From: Hyphomicrobiales bacterium
Lineage (GTDB): Bacteria; Pseudomonadota; Alphaproteobacteria; Rhizobiales; Rhizobiaceae
Assembly (NCBI GenBank): GCA_021775415.1
Contig: JAJFHV010000012.1
Span: 62,001-126,000, forward strand
Direction of reading: 5' to 3'
Length of the DNA: 64,000 bases
The notes beneath the pieces were generated by a model that had not been told where the DNA came from, did not search any database, and saw nothing but the letters and a program-made list of their open reading frames with translations. A program made the translations under genes and the position numbers. Shown here piece after piece: positions 1-9,645 of this stretch (the stretch's first letter is position 1; the number at the start of each line of letters is the position of its first letter).

Positions 1-180
1 AGCAACGCCAGCATCGCTCAAATAGCGGATATCCGGTTACCTGCTTATGGCCGCAATGCCATTCGCGAATTACCTTCGACCGTGCTGACCCGTGGCTTTG
101 ACCGGAGCGGCAATAACCGCGCACCAAATCGCTTCACCGGGAGTTCCGTTGAATTCCTGGCATTTTCAAAGTTTAACTGA
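1..180 (+). CDS. 3' end of an unidentified protein (partial)
   Basis: Frame 1 is open from the first base to a TGA at 178-180, giving 59 C-terminal residues. The tail is basic and polar (several R, N and S) and ends in FSKFN. The stop abuts the last codon of the convergent gapR gene, which is the spacing expected of two real genes meeting tail to tail. I do not recognise the family. There is no transmembrane segment and no catalytic motif in this piece. It could be a chance open frame, but a 60-codon opening ending exactly at a gene boundary favours a real truncated gene whose start lies outside the window. Confidence 0.4.
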   Translation, partial: SNASIAQIADIRLPAYGRNAIRELPSTVLTRGFDRSGNNRAPNRFTGSSVEFLAFSKFN

Positions 181-462
181 TTACTCTTCTTCGGTCTGTT
201 GTTCTTCCGGTTGAAAATCCGGCAACATTCCAAGCGCCTGAAGGTATAGATCACGCACCGCTTCCTGCTCCTGGCGCTCGGTCAAATCCTGTTTCCGGAT
301 TGACACAACCTGGCGCAATACCTTGGCATCAAACCCATTGGCCTTCGCTTCTGCATAGACATCCCGGATATCATCGGAGATTGCCTTTTTTTCTTCTTCA
401 AGTCGCTCAACCCGTTCAACGATGGATTTGAGCTGCTCTCGTGCGACCATACTGTCTGACAT
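181..462 (-). CDS. gapR: GapR-family (DUF2312) nucleoid-associated protein
   Basis: A 93-residue, strongly charged helical protein matching the DUF2312/GapR family, which in Caulobacter binds overtwisted AT-rich DNA and helps topoisomerases during replication and transcription. Visible features are a long N-terminal coiled-coil helix (residues about 5-40, rich in E, K and R, containing VERLEEEKK), the conserved middle block with [11 protein letters not shown], and an acidic Gln/Glu-rich tail. An ATG at 462 is chosen over an upstream one at 492 because a GGGAGA ribosome site lies 7 bases before it and the family starts close to this residue. It is followed on the same strand by the DUF1244 gene's 3' side and meets an unidentified gene tail to tail. 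Confidence 0.9.
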   Translation of the reverse strand: MSDSMVAREQLKSIVERVERLEEEKKAISDDIRDVYAEAKANGFDAKVLRQVVSIRKQDLTERQEQEAVRDLYLQALGMLPDFQPEEQQTEEE

Positions 463-517
463 CAATTTCTCCCGAATAGCCCCGGCTTGCACCTGGGTTT
501 GTCAATTATGTTTTTGT

Positions 518-814
518 TCAATCGTGCTGCTTGCCTGATTGAAATGCCTGCTTTTGCTCGGCACTTGCTTCTGTTTGATACTTGGCCTTCCATTCTTCAG
601 CGGGCATCCCGTAAACAATTTCCCTGGCCTGGGCTTTGTCCATTTCCAGCCCCTCGTCGATTGCAGCTTCCTGATACCATCTGGAGAGACAATTCCGGCA
701 AAACCCCGCAAGGTTCATCAAGTCAATATTCTGGACATCGGTGCGCTCCCGCAAATGATTTACCAACCGCCGGTATGCCGCCGCTTCCAATGCCTGTTTT
801 TGCATTTCATCCAT
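518..814 (-). CDS. DUF1244 domain protein
   Basis: A 98-residue soluble protein of the DUF1244 family, widespread in alphaproteobacteria and structurally helical; no biochemical role is established. The conserved core contains LAGFCRNCLSRWY (CxxC-type pair followed by an aromatic residue) and the block MPAEEWKAKYQ, both typical of the family. The ATG at 814 has an AGGAG site 8-10 bases upstream; the longer open frame to 856 adds 14 unconserved residues. It lies 55 bases upstream of gapR on the same strand, so the two may be co-transcribed, and this pairing with gapR and pyk is common in Hyphomicrobiales. Confidence 0.85.
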   Translation of the reverse strand: MDEMQKQALEAAAYRRLVNHLRERTDVQNIDLMNLAGFCRNCLSRWYQEAAIDEGLEMDKAQAREIVYGMPAEEWKAKYQTEASAEQKQAFQSGKQHD

Positions 815-919
815 CGGTAATACTCCTGTCGCGGTAAGACTTTTTGCAAATCTCACCTGCGCCTCTTGTCATATCATTCTGTATCAATCAATCCTGTCCG
901 CACAACATTAAATCGAGCT

Positions 920-1849
920 ATGAGGATTCGCCCGTTGAGCCCATCCACCGAGGCTAAAATCAAGCAAGGTGCCAACCCGAAGAATCTGGCATTTGTTCCA
1001 GCATTTGCCGCACTTGTTATTGGAGCAATTGCCATGGGAGCCTCACCGGTATTTGTTCGCGAAGCCGAAGTCGGTCCGTTTGCCAGTGCGTTTTGGCGCG
1101 TTTGTCTGGGGCTGCCTGTGCTTTATGTCTGGGCTTGGGTTGAAAACCGACGGATGGACCGCAAGATTTCATGGCAATTTACAATACCGATCTTGCTGGC
1201 TGGTCTGTTTTTCGCAGGCGATCTGATATTTTGGCATCTGGCAATTCTCAAGACAACAATGGCAAACGCAACCTTGATGGCCTGTTTGGCTCCGGTTTGG
1301 GTAGCATTGTTTTCCGGCGTAGCCATAGGCGAAAGCGTCCCCCGAAATTCTTTCATCGGCTTGGCCGTATGCCTGACCGGCGCATTCCTGCTGCTGGGAT
1401 CCAGTTATCAACTCGCACCAGAGCGGATATCTGGAGATATCTACGGGCTGATCACCTCCATCTTCTTTGGTCTTTATTTTCTGGCCGTTCGCGTTGCACG
1501 CCGAACCCATAACGGGGCAGAAATCACCCTGTTATCCACTTTCGTTACTGCCGTGATCCTGCTGGTGTTTGCGCTTTTATCAGGTGGCACCATGATCCCG
1601 GTGACGCTCGCTGGTGTTATGTCATTAATGGCTCTCGGCATGGTTTGCCATGCTGGAGGTCAAGGGCTTTTGGCACTGGCACTTGGTTCCCTGACCGCAG
1701 CATTTTCTTCACTGGTGATTTTCGTTGAGGCCATTGCCGGGGCGTATTTTGGCTGGCTGATTTACAACGAGCAACTCGGAGCATGGCAAATCGCCGGCGG
1801 GATCTTGATCCTCACAGGGGTCTGGATTGCACGGCCCCGCACTCGATAA
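920..1849 (+). CDS. DMT-superfamily (EamA) exporter
   Basis: A 309-residue integral membrane protein with about ten hydrophobic helices and two EamA repeats: residues about 20-150 and 165-305. The first repeat has the characteristic GASPVFVREAEVGPFASAFWR segment in pieces around helix 1-2. The second ends with an LGAWQIAGGILILTGV helix. Family members export amino acids, purines or other metabolites; substrate cannot be read from sequence. The ATG at 920 is preferred; an in-frame TTG at 866 would add 18 residues without a better ribosome site. It is divergent from the DUF1244 gene and stands alone before DUF1036. Confidence 0.8.
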   Translation: MRIRPLSPSTEAKIKQGANPKNLAFVPAFAALVIGAIAMGASPVFVREAEVGPFASAFWRVCLGLPVLYVWAWVENRRMDRKISWQFTIPILLAGLFFAGDLIFWHLAILKTTMANATLMACLAPVWVALFSGVAIGESVPRNSFIGLAVCLTGAFLLLGSSYQLAPERISGDIYGLITSIFFGLYFLAVRVARRTHNGAEITLLSTFVTAVILLVFALLSGGTMIPVTLAGVMSLMALGMVCHAGGQGLLALALGSLTAAFSSLVIFVEAIAGAYFGWLIYNEQLGAWQIAGGILILTGVWIARPRTR

Positions 1850-1945
1850 AACGATTTAGTTGGCATTTGATGTCCCCGCTACCCGATCCAATACCTCCCA
1901 CCATCATTGACATAATCGGGCCTGTGGGTAAGAAACGGCTTGCTG

Positions 1946-2425
1946 ATGATTTCCGGACAACTCATGCCGCCAAGCGCTTCAAATAGAACAATTGTGCCCA
2001 CCGCTCACCTGTTGGCAGGAGCGGTGGTTATGGCAATTTTATCCTTTGCTAAACCCGCACACGCTGATTTTCGCATCTGTAACGATACGGATAGCCTGGT
2101 CGGCGCTTCCCTTGGCTACCGCGAAAAAGGCGAATGGGTATCAGAGGGCTGGTTCCAAATTGCCGGTGAGAGTTGCACCTCATTGATTGAAGGCGATTTG
2201 AATTCGCGTTTTTATTATATCTATGCTGAAGATGCGGACCGGGGAGGCCAATGGAGAGGCGATATATTTATGTGCACCAGCGAACGGGAATTCAGGATTG
2301 TTGGTGTTAAGGATTGTTTCAAACGCGGACACATGCGTACCGGTTTCTTTGAAATTGATACCGCAGGCCGCACAAACTGGATGGTCCGGTTGACAGAAGC
2401 TTCTGCAACAGGCGATTCCCAATAA
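1946..2425 (+). CDS. DUF1036 exported protein
   Basis: A protein of about 159 residues. The hydrophobic helix at residues about 20-38 ends in AKPAHA, a probable signal peptide or membrane anchor. It is followed by the DUF1036 domain, which begins with FRICNDTDSLVGASLGYRE and contains conserved cysteines and an aromatic FYYIYAEDA block. The family is known only as a Hyphomicrobiales-enriched domain next to pyruvate kinase. Its stop overlaps the pyk start by one base (TAATG), so translation is probably coupled. The start could be the ATG at 1946 or the one at 1964; the signal peptide is intact with either. Confidence 0.8.
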   Translation: MISGQLMPPSASNRTIVPTAHLLAGAVVMAILSFAKPAHADFRICNDTDSLVGASLGYREKGEWVSEGWFQIAGESCTSLIEGDLNSRFYYIYAEDADRGGQWRGDIFMCTSEREFRIVGVKDCFKRGHMRTGFFEIDTAGRTNWMVRLTEASATGDSQ

Positions 2426-3861
2426 TGCACAGATCCCGTTGTACCAAAATTCTCGCAACTCTCGGTCCGGCCACGAGCTCTCTGGAAGCCATTCAGCAAT
2501 TGTTTGAGGCCGGGGCTGACGTATTCCGGATCAACATGAGCCATACCAGCCACGACGATTTGGCGACCCTTGTCGGTTTAATCCGCAAAATTGAAACAGA
2601 CTCAGGCAGGCCGATTGGAATTTTGGCAGACCTTCAGGGCCCCAAACTAAGGTTGGGTGATTTTGCCAAGAAATCCATCGAGGTGAGTGCCGGTGATCAA
2701 ATTGTCCTTGATCTAAACAAGAAGGCCGGCTCCAAGACCCGCATACATGTTCCACACCCGGAGGTCCTCAAGGCGCTTGAACCTGGACACCGAATTTTAG
2801 TGGATGACGGCAAAGTTGAGTTAAGGGCTGTCGAATGCTCACCTGAAAAGACAGTCGCGGAAGTTGTGAATGGGACTGCACTTTCAAGTCGCAAGGGCAT
2901 TAGCCTTCCCGATACCGATCTTCCTGTTGGCTCTCTTACCGACAAGGACCGCAGCGACCTCGACGCTGCACTTGCAGCTGAGGTTGACTGGATAGCAATT
3001 TCATTTGTCCAGCGCCCGGAAGATGTAGCTGAGGTTCGAAAGATTGCCCGCGGTCAGGCCGGGGTTTTGGCCAAAATCGAGAAGCCACAGGCATTAAACT
3101 GGCTAGAGGAAATCATCGATCTTTCAGACGCAATAATGGTGGCACGTGGTGATCTTGGCGTCGAAATGCCAATCGAAAAAGTGCCCGGAATTCAAAAGCG
3201 GATTACCCGCGCATGCAGACGAGCCGGCAAGCCCGTCGTGGTTGCGACCCAGATGCTGGAATCAATGATCAGCGCACCAATGCCAACCCGTGCAGAAGTA
3301 TCTGATGTGGGAACCGCTGTGTTTGAGGGCGCAGATGCCATAATGCTTTCAGCAGAATCTGCCGTGGGTGATTATCCATTTGAGGCCGTTGCCATGATGG
3401 ACAAGATTGCCCAACAAATCGAGCGCGACTCCAATTACTCGCACATCATCGCAGCGCAGCGGATTGCACCTGATTCCACCGGTGCGGATGCAATCGCACT
3501 CGCAGCACGTCAAATTGCCGAAACCCTGAACCTTGCAGCAATCGTTTGTTATACTGCTTCCGGCACGACAGGTCTGCGAGCGGCACGCGAACGACCCGGC
3601 ATGCCGGTAATCGCACTTTCCCCGGTTATACGCACCGCACGAAAACTTGCCCTTGTCTGGGGCCTGCATTGTGTTGTGACTGAAGACGCAACGGATCTTG
3701 ACGACATGGTGGATCGCGCTTGTCGGATAGCCAGCAAAGAAAAATTCGCAAAACCTGGGGATCGTGTAATCATCACTGCAGGTGTCCCACTCAGAACGCC
3801 GGGGGCGACCAACATGCTGCGCATTGCTTTCGTCAGCAGTGATGGCAATTCAGGTATCTAA
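2425..3861 (+). CDS. pyk: Pyruvate kinase
   Basis: Pyruvate kinase (478 residues, normal length) transfers phosphate from phosphoenolpyruvate to ADP in lower glycolysis, in the cytosol. Seen in order: KILATLGPAT at the N-terminus, FRINMSH, ADLQGPKLRLG, a B-domain of about 90 residues, AKIEKPQA, the catalytic block IMVARGDLGVEMPIEKV, then VVATQMLESM and SAESAVGDYP, and a C-terminal regulatory domain. All catalytic residues (Lys of IEK, Glu/Asp of ARGDLG) are present. The start codon overlaps the DUF1036 stop. It converges on the TPR gene with only 14 bases between stops. Confidence 0.97.
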   Translation: MHRSRCTKILATLGPATSSLEAIQQLFEAGADVFRINMSHTSHDDLATLVGLIRKIETDSGRPIGILADLQGPKLRLGDFAKKSIEVSAGDQIVLDLNKKAGSKTRIHVPHPEVLKALEPGHRILVDDGKVELRAVECSPEKTVAEVVNGTALSSRKGISLPDTDLPVGSLTDKDRSDLDAALAAEVDWIAISFVQRPEDVAEVRKIARGQAGVLAKIEKPQALNWLEEIIDLSDAIMVARGDLGVEMPIEKVPGIQKRITRACRRAGKPVVVATQMLESMISAPMPTRAEVSDVGTAVFEGADAIMLSAESAVGDYPFEAVAMMDKIAQQIERDSNYSHIIAAQRIAPDSTGADAIALAARQIAETLNLAAIVCYTASGTTGLRAARERPGMPVIALSPVIRTARKLALVWGLHCVVTEDATDLDDMVDRACRIASKEKFAKPGDRVIITAGVPLRTPGATNMLRIAFVSSDGNSGI

Positions 3862-3875
3862 TCGACCGCAGCCCG

Positions 3876-4505
3876 TTAAGTTCGTTTACCTGCTAATTTT
3901 TCCTCAAGCAGAATTACCGCCTTCTGTGCCTGTGGATTTGCCGGATAAATTTCCAGAACCCGGTACCAGGTTTTCAATGCCTCTTCCTCACGATCGAGTT
4001 GCTGTAGAATGGCGGCAAGGCCTGACAGTGCCCCAAAATGTCTGGGTTCCAGCGCCAGCGTAATTTCAATATCGGCAATCGAACGCCGGAAATCCGACAT
4101 GGTGTAATAAAGCGTAGCGCGACGATTCCACCCCTCAACATAGCCCGGCGCAAGCACCACGACCTGATCGAGTAAATCTTCAGCCAATGATTGCTTGTTT
4201 TGCTGCATCGCCTGGACCGCCCGATGCATCAATAAATTGATGCTTTTGGAGCCGGATTCTGTCCACTCACCCCAAATTTGCTTTGCAGTTGCATTTGCAG
4301 CGCCAGATTTTGTTTCACGCCCGAGTTTGTCAAACAACTCATCAAGCGTTGCATTTGAAGGAACGGTCGGGGTGGTGTCTTCAGGAGGAGTAAGAGGTTC
4401 AACCTCTTCCTCAAGCTGTACTGGCTCAGTATTTGCACGTACCTGAGGGCTTCCAACAGGCACAATCAACAAAAACAATATCAGCAGGCGCAAACAGTTC
4501 TTCAT
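3876..4505 (-). CDS. Exported tetratricopeptide repeat protein
   Basis: A 209-residue protein with a signal peptide (residues about 4-24, ending QVRA) and a Pro/Thr/Glu-rich linker (about 25-55). Three or so TPR-like helix pairs follow, in residues 90-205, visible as AEDLLDQVVVLAPGYVEGWNRR, in pieces, and the repeating LEP or IYP turns. It is probably a periplasmic protein-interaction scaffold. Nothing indicates an enzymatic role. The gene sits between pyk (convergent) and rpmJ (same strand, 55 bases upstream). Confidence 0.8.
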   Translation of the reverse strand: MKNCLRLLILFLLIVPVGSPQVRANTEPVQLEEEVEPLTPPEDTTPTVPSNATLDELFDKLGRETKSGAANATAKQIWGEWTESGSKSINLLMHRAVQAMQQNKQSLAEDLLDQVVVLAPGYVEGWNRRATLYYTMSDFRRSIADIEITLALEPRHFGALSGLAAILQQLDREEEALKTWYRVLEIYPANPQAQKAVILLEEKLAGKRT

Positions 4506-4560
4506 CGGGATAAAGGTAATGCCTCGATCCCAAAGGTCAAATACAATTCTGTGGAAAAAA

Positions 4561-4686
4561 TTAACCCTGGCGCGCTTTGAAACGAGGATTGGTCTTGTTG
4601 ATCACATATACCCGCCCGCGGCGGCGTACCACACGGTTTTGACGATGACGGCCCTTAAGGGACCTAAGTGAATTTCTAATCTTCAT
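4561..4686 (-). CDS. rpmJ: 50S ribosomal protein L36, cysteine-free form
   Basis: A 41-residue basic protein beginning [14 protein letters not shown] and ending [12 protein letters not shown], translated directly from the minus strand. The length and the [13 protein letters not shown] core are those of alphaproteobacterial L36. The zinc-binding Cys/His set found in the 37-38-residue form is absent, so this is the zinc-independent type. Start ATG at 4686, stop TAA at 4561-4563. It lies outside the S10/spc clusters, alone with the TPR gene, as in related genomes. Confidence 0.93.
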   Translation of the reverse strand: MKIRNSLRSLKGRHRQNRVVRRRGRVYVINKTNPRFKARQG

Positions 4687-4990
4687 GATTTCAACTAGCG
4701 TTATTTACTGATTATGTGCCCATCGACAATTTTGGCTTGCAGCCTGCCGGAGCTCATTCGTTGGCGGCTTTATAGGTATCACCCAGCCAAAGTCAACCGT
4801 CTGCATCGTATCCACTATCCGCATTGTCAAAAATCTGGCGAGGCAAGCTTGACCACATGTCGGTATTGGTATGAATATGGTCGCGAAAAGTCGCAAGCGG
4901 TTTTTCAAAGAAGCGCTTATTGGCGCGACGTTCAAGACCAAATACAACGGCAATCACATCAGATCAAAGCCCAGATAAAGTTGCGATATC
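4687..4990. other. Intergenic region between rpmJ and soxB
   Basis: About 300 bases between divergent rpmJ and soxB, expected to hold both promoters. A TTGACC at 4849-4854 could be a -35 element for soxB, but the matching -10 is poor. The open frames that cross it are rich in His, Arg and Gln without family resemblance and look non-coding. I see no strong palindrome or terminator. Confidence 0.4.
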
Positions 4991-6244
4991 ATGCGTAAAT
5001 TCTCCGTCTTTGCATTGGCTAAAGAAGCCATGAAGTCCCACAAGGGATGGGACAAGCAATGGGACAATCCCGAGCCACGCTCCAGCTACGATGTCATTAT
5101 CGTCGGTGCTGGTGGCCACGGCTTGGCTACTGCATATTATCTTGCCAGCGAACACGGCATTACCAATATTGCAGTGCTGGAAAAAGGTTGGCTTGGTGGT
5201 GGGAATACCGGCCGCAACACCACGATTATCCGCTCAAACTATCTCTACGACGAGAGTGCCGGTATATACAATCACGCCATCAATTTGTGGGAAGGATTGA
5301 GCCAGGAGCTCAATTACAACATCATGTTTTCCCAACGTGGTGTATTGATGTTGCAGCACAACGTTCATGACGTGCAGGTTGCCAAACGTCATATTCACGC
5401 AAATCGTCTCAATGGTGTGGATAATGCCTGGCTGACACCGGACGAAGCCAAGGCCTTTTGTCCACCGCTCAACATATCAAAATCTGCCCGCTATCCTGTA
5501 ATGGGTGCAGCCCTTCAAAGAAAAGGCGGCGTTGCCCGCCATGATGCAGTTGCCTGGGGCTATGCCCGGGCTGCATCAGCAATGGGTGTACACATCATCC
5601 AGAACTGCGAAGTAAAGGGCATCAACCGGAATACCGATGGGGCCGTATCCGGTGTTGAAACTACTCGAGGCACAATCAACGCCAAGAAAGTCGGCGTTGT
5701 TGCAGCCGGTCACACAACGCCCTTGATGGACATGGCAGGCATCCAGATGCCGCTGGAAAGCTATCCGCTTCAAGCGCTCGTATCCGAACCGGTAAAACCG
5801 GTTTTTCCATGCGTGGTGATGTCCAACACCGTTCACGCCTACATTTCCCAGTCTGACAAGGGCGAGTTGGTGATTGGTGCCGGAACCGACCAGTATACCT
5901 CCTATTCCCAGACCGGAGGCCTCCACATCATCACCCATACATTAGAGGCGATTTGCGAGATGTTCCCGATGTTTGCACGCATGAAAATGCTGCGAAGCTG
6001 GGGCGGTATCGTGGATGTCACTCCCGACCGCTCACCAATCCTTGCAAAGACTCCAGTTAAAGGCCTGTACGTCAATTGTGGTTGGGGAACGGGCGGCTTC
6101 AAGGCAACTCCGGGGTCCGGAAATGTCTTTGCCCATACAATTGCCCGCGATGAACCGCACAAAATCAATGCAGGCTTCACACTTGAACGTTTCCGCAATG
6201 GTCGCTTGATTGATGAAGCTGCCGCTGCAGCCGTTGCGCATTAG
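4991..6244 (+). CDS. soxB: Sarcosine oxidase, beta subunit
   Basis: The flavin-bearing catalytic subunit (417 residues) of heterotetrameric sarcosine oxidase, which oxidatively demethylates sarcosine to glycine. Evidence: the conserved leader ending [13 protein letters not shown]; the FAD-binding [19 protein letters not shown] glycine loop at residues 34-52 (given in part); and His184 in RHDAVAWG, which matches the His that carries covalent FMN in characterised SoxB. The C-terminal dinucleotide-fold segment [16 protein letters not shown] is also present. The ATG at 4991 keeps the conserved leader although the ribosome site is weak. It opens the soxBDAG operon; soxD follows after 12 bases. Confidence 0.96.
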   Translation: MRKFSVFALAKEAMKSHKGWDKQWDNPEPRSSYDVIIVGAGGHGLATAYYLASEHGITNIAVLEKGWLGGGNTGRNTTIIRSNYLYDESAGIYNHAINLWEGLSQELNYNIMFSQRGVLMLQHNVHDVQVAKRHIHANRLNGVDNAWLTPDEAKAFCPPLNISKSARYPVMGAALQRKGGVARHDAVAWGYARAASAMGVHIIQNCEVKGINRNTDGAVSGVETTRGTINAKKVGVVAAGHTTPLMDMAGIQMPLESYPLQALVSEPVKPVFPCVVMSNTVHAYISQSDKGELVIGAGTDQYTSYSQTGGLHIITHTLEAICEMFPMFARMKMLRSWGGIVDVTPDRSPILAKTPVKGLYVNCGWGTGGFKATPGSGNVFAHTIARDEPHKINAGFTLERFRNGRLIDEAAAAAVAH

Positions 6245-6256
6245 GGAAAATTTGAA

Positions 6257-6637
6257 ATGTTGTTGGTCCACTGCCCCTATTGCGAAGAAGAGCGCCCGGA
6301 ACTGGAATTTGCCGGTGCTGGCGAAGCGCATATCGCCCGGCCTGCCAACATGGCAGACATCTCAGACGAGGAATTTGAAAAATTCTTTTTCATTCGGGAA
6401 AACCAGAAAGGCATCGTATTCGAGCGCTGGCGGCACATTCATGGCTGCGGTCGTTTTTTCAACGCGGTTCGCAATTCGGTCTCTGACAAATTCATCAAGA
6501 CCTACAAGGCGGGCGAGAAAAAACCGAAGCTGACAAAGGCCGAGATTGCTTCTGTGCTGCCACCCGCCAAGGGCACACCGGCCAATGAGCCTATCCACAC
6601 AGCGCCAACCACGACTGGCAAGGGAGATGCAAAATGA
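6257..6637 (+). CDS. soxD: Sarcosine oxidase, delta subunit
   Basis: A 126-residue small subunit that binds a structural zinc and helps assemble the tetramer. The zinc ligands are visible as HCPYC at residues 5-9 and a later HIHGCGRFFNAVRN block. The family hallmark RPELEF is also present. The last 30 residues form a Thr/Pro/Lys-rich tail longer than the usual SoxD, probably disordered. Its stop overlaps the soxA start by four bases (ATGA), so translation is coupled. Confidence 0.94.
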   Translation: MLLVHCPYCEEERPELEFAGAGEAHIARPANMADISDEEFEKFFFIRENQKGIVFERWRHIHGCGRFFNAVRNSVSDKFIKTYKAGEKKPKLTKAEIASVLPPAKGTPANEPIHTAPTTTGKGDAK

Positions 6638-9600
6638 GCACCTCCACTCCCAATGCTGGTTCAAACCGGATAGCCGGTCACGGACGCCTTAGTCCGGCCA
6701 AAACCGTCACTTTCACCTTTGATGACAAGGTGATGACCGCCCTTGAGGGCGACACGCTCGCATCCGCGCTTCTTGCCAATGGCATTCACCTTGTTGGCCG
6801 GTCGTTCAAATATCATCGCCCGCGCGGCATTCTTTCTGCCGGTCCTGAAGAGCCTAACGCACTGATTGACATTTCGCGCGATAGCGCCCGTCGCCAGCCC
6901 AATGTCCGGGCAACTGTCCAACAGGTTTTCGACGGCATGAGGGCAAAGAGCCAGAATCGCTACCCTTCCCTTTCCTTCGATGTCGGCGCAGCAAATGATG
7001 TGTTGGGAAGGTTTTTCCCCGCAGGCTTTTATTACAAGACGTTCATGTGGCCAAAGCAGGCCTGGGACAAACTGTATGAACCCATAATCCGGCGCGCAGC
7101 AGGTCTCGGCAATGCACCAGAAGAAGCAGACCCGGATCACTACGCCAACCGGTTTGCCCATTGTGATGTGTTGATCATTGGCGGTGGTGCTGCTGGATTG
7201 ATGGCAGCGCGCACCGCAGCCAAATCGGGCAAGCGGGTAATCCTGGTGGATGAAAATCCGGATTTCGGTGGTGCGCTACTTTCAGACAATACCGTACGCC
7301 TTGATGGTAAATCCGCAGACGAATGGACCACCGAAACCATTGCCGAAATAGAACACCTGGACAACGTGACCCTGCTGCGCAGAACCACTGCTTTTGGGTA
7401 TTATTCCCACAACATGGTCTCGCTGGTAGAGCAGGTTACCGAGCATATGGCACAACCGGACCCGGATCTGCCGCGGGAGCGTATGTGGCAGGTCCGCGCA
7501 AAACAGGTCATTCTGGCGACCGGTGCAATAGAACGCCATCTGGTGTTTGCTGACAATGATCGACCGGGCATCATGCTGGCATCAGCCGGGCAGGCATATC
7601 TCAACAATTATGGTGTAACCCCTGGTCATAACATCGGTATCTACACCGCATGCGATTCAGCCTGGGCAACAGCGTTTGACCTCAAAAAAGCAGGGATTGC
7701 AATTGCAGCCCTGGTTGATTGTCGCGCAGAGATTGATCCGGCATTGCTTGCAGAAGCTGAAGCACTCGGTCTTCGCGTCATGAAAAACCATGCGATCACC
7801 AGTACAGCTGGAAGACTGCGTATTAATTCAATGACTGTCGAGCCGGTAAATGGTGAAGGAAAAACCGACATCCCGATCGACTGTCTCTTGATGTCAGGCG
7901 GCTGGACACCATCCGTGCATTTGTTTTCCCAGTCGCGCGGACGCGTTGCATTCGATGAGGCCAATGGCCGCTTCCTGCCGGATGTTTACACGGAGGATTG
8001 TATTTCAGTAGGAGCCTGCAACGGCACCAATGAAATGGTGGAAGCATTGGCGGAAGCAGCCGCCGCAGCAGAAGAAGCGATAAAATCAGCAGGTGGCAAG
8101 CCGAAGAAAGTAAAGCCGCCACGCGTCGAACACGCGTCTTCAATGAATGGTTTTCTGATTGGCGCCGCCAAGGGTGCTGGTCCGGATGATTTTGTTAAGG
8201 CTTTCATCGACTTCCAGAACGACGTGACTGCCAAGGATATTCGTTTGGCAGTGACGGAAGGCTTCCATTCAATCGAGCACGTAAAGCGCTACACAACCAC
8301 GGGCATGGCGACCGATCAGGGTAAAATGTCGAACATGCACGGCCTGGCAATTGCTGCCCAGACGCTGGGTAAGGAAATTCCCGAAGTGGGTCTCACGACA
8401 TTCCGGGCTCCTTACACGCCGGTGACCTTTGGCGCTTTGGTAGCGCACTCAAAAGGTGATCTGTTTGATGTGACGAGACGTACCCCGATGCACGATTGGT
8501 CTGAAGCGCAAGGTGCAGTTTACGAAGATGTCGGTAACTGGAAGCGCGCCTGGTACTTCCCCCAGGCTGGTGAAGACATGCATGCCGCAGTCTCCCGTGA
8601 GTGCAAAACCACCCGCGAGGCAGCTGGTATTTTTGATGCTTCCACCCTTGGCAAGATCGAGGTGGTTGGCCCCGATGCGGTGAAATTCATGAATCTCATG
8701 TACACGAACCCGTGGGACAAGCTTGGCGTAGGCCGCTGCCGCTATGGCATCATGTGCCGCGAAGATGGGTTTATTTACGACGATGGCGTTGTTGGCCGTT
8801 TGTCCGAAGACCGCTTCCATGTGACCACCACAACGGGTGGTGCACCACGGGTGCTCAACATGATGGAAGATTATCTCCAGACTGAGTTCCCCGAATGGAA
8901 AGTCTGGCTGACCTCAATCTCCGAACAATGGGCGGTAATTGGTGTCCAGGGGCCAAAGGCTCGTGAAATCATCGAACCATTGGTTGAAGGGATAGACCTT
9001 TCAAATGAGGCGTTGACCCACATGAGTGTGGCAGAGGGGAAAATTTGCGGCGTACCGACCCGGTTGTTCCGTATGTCCTTTACCGGCGAAACCGGCTTTG
9101 AAATCAATGTCCCTGCCGACTACGGCCAAGCCGTATGGGAAGCAATCTGGGAACGGGGCGAGCCGCTCGGCATGACACCTTATGGAACCGAGGCCATGCA
9201 CGTCATGCGGGCCGAAAAAGGTTACATTATTGTTGGCCAGGACACCGACGGCACGGTTACGCCACACGATGCAGCGGTGGATTGGGCAATTGGCAAGAAG
9301 AAAACCGATTTTGTCGGAATTCGCGGCCTCAAACGTCCGGATTTGGTCGCGGAAGGCAGACGACAACTGGTTGGCCTGAAAACCAAACAGGCCGAGATCG
9401 TGCTGGAAGAAGGTGCCCAGATTGTAGACGACCCCAACCATCCGGTTCCGGTTCCAATGGTGGGGTTTGTAACCTCTTCCTACTGGTCGGAGAGCCTCGG
9501 TCATTCGATCGCAATGGGCGTGATTGACGGTGGCCACGGCCGAATGGGAGACACAGTCTATATCCCGATGGAAAACGAGGTGATTGCAGCCGAAATCTGC

Positions 9601-9645
9601 AACCCGGTATTCTATGATCCAGAAGGAGGCCGGGTAAATGGATAA
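6634..9645 (+). CDS. soxA: Sarcosine oxidase, alpha subunit
   Basis: A 1003-residue subunit of normal length. Residues about 10-100 form the ferredoxin-like fold (FKYHRPRGILSAG). Residues about 165-490 form the NAD-binding flavoprotein-like module with the loop CDVLIIGGGAAGLMAAR (given in part) and a second mononucleotide segment. Residues about 600-1000 form the GcvT-type tetrahydrofolate-binding domain, seen as GIFDASTLGKIEVVGPDA, GIMCREDGFIYDDGVV and SFTGETGFEINV. It channels the methyl-derived formaldehyde unit onto folate. It overlaps soxD by 4 and soxG by 8 bases. Confidence 0.97.
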   Translation: MSTSTPNAGSNRIAGHGRLSPAKTVTFTFDDKVMTALEGDTLASALLANGIHLVGRSFKYHRPRGILSAGPEEPNALIDISRDSARRQPNVRATVQQVFDGMRAKSQNRYPSLSFDVGAANDVLGRFFPAGFYYKTFMWPKQAWDKLYEPIIRRAAGLGNAPEEADPDHYANRFAHCDVLIIGGGAAGLMAARTAAKSGKRVILVDENPDFGGALLSDNTVRLDGKSADEWTTETIAEIEHLDNVTLLRRTTAFGYYSHNMVSLVEQVTEHMAQPDPDLPRERMWQVRAKQVILATGAIERHLVFADNDRPGIMLASAGQAYLNNYGVTPGHNIGIYTACDSAWATAFDLKKAGIAIAALVDCRAEIDPALLAEAEALGLRVMKNHAITSTAGRLRINSMTVEPVNGEGKTDIPIDCLLMSGGWTPSVHLFSQSRGRVAFDEANGRFLPDVYTEDCISVGACNGTNEMVEALAEAAAAAEEAIKSAGGKPKKVKPPRVEHASSMNGFLIGAAKGAGPDDFVKAFIDFQNDVTAKDIRLAVTEGFHSIEHVKRYTTTGMATDQGKMSNMHGLAIAAQTLGKEIPEVGLTTFRAPYTPVTFGALVAHSKGDLFDVTRRTPMHDWSEAQGAVYEDVGNWKRAWYFPQAGEDMHAAVSRECKTTREAAGIFDASTLGKIEVVGPDAVKFMNLMYTNPWDKLGVGRCRYGIMCREDGFIYDDGVVGRLSEDRFHVTTTTGGAPRVLNMMEDYLQTEFPEWKVWLTSISEQWAVIGVQGPKAREIIEPLVEGIDLSNEALTHMSVAEGKICGVPTRLFRMSFTGETGFEINVPADYGQAVWEAIWERGEPLGMTPYGTEAMHVMRAEKGYIIVGQDTDGTVTPHDAAVDWAIGKKKTDFVGIRGLKRPDLVAEGRRQLVGLKTKQAEIVLEEGAQIVDDPNHPVPVPMVGFVTSSYWSESLGHSIAMGVIDGGHGRMGDTVYIPMENEVIAAEICNPVFYDPEGGRVNG

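Noticed and set aside
4714-4998. Plus-strand 94-codon frame before soxB
   Set aside because: Rich in Arg, His and Gln without family similarity; it ends inside soxB and is better seen as promoter DNA.
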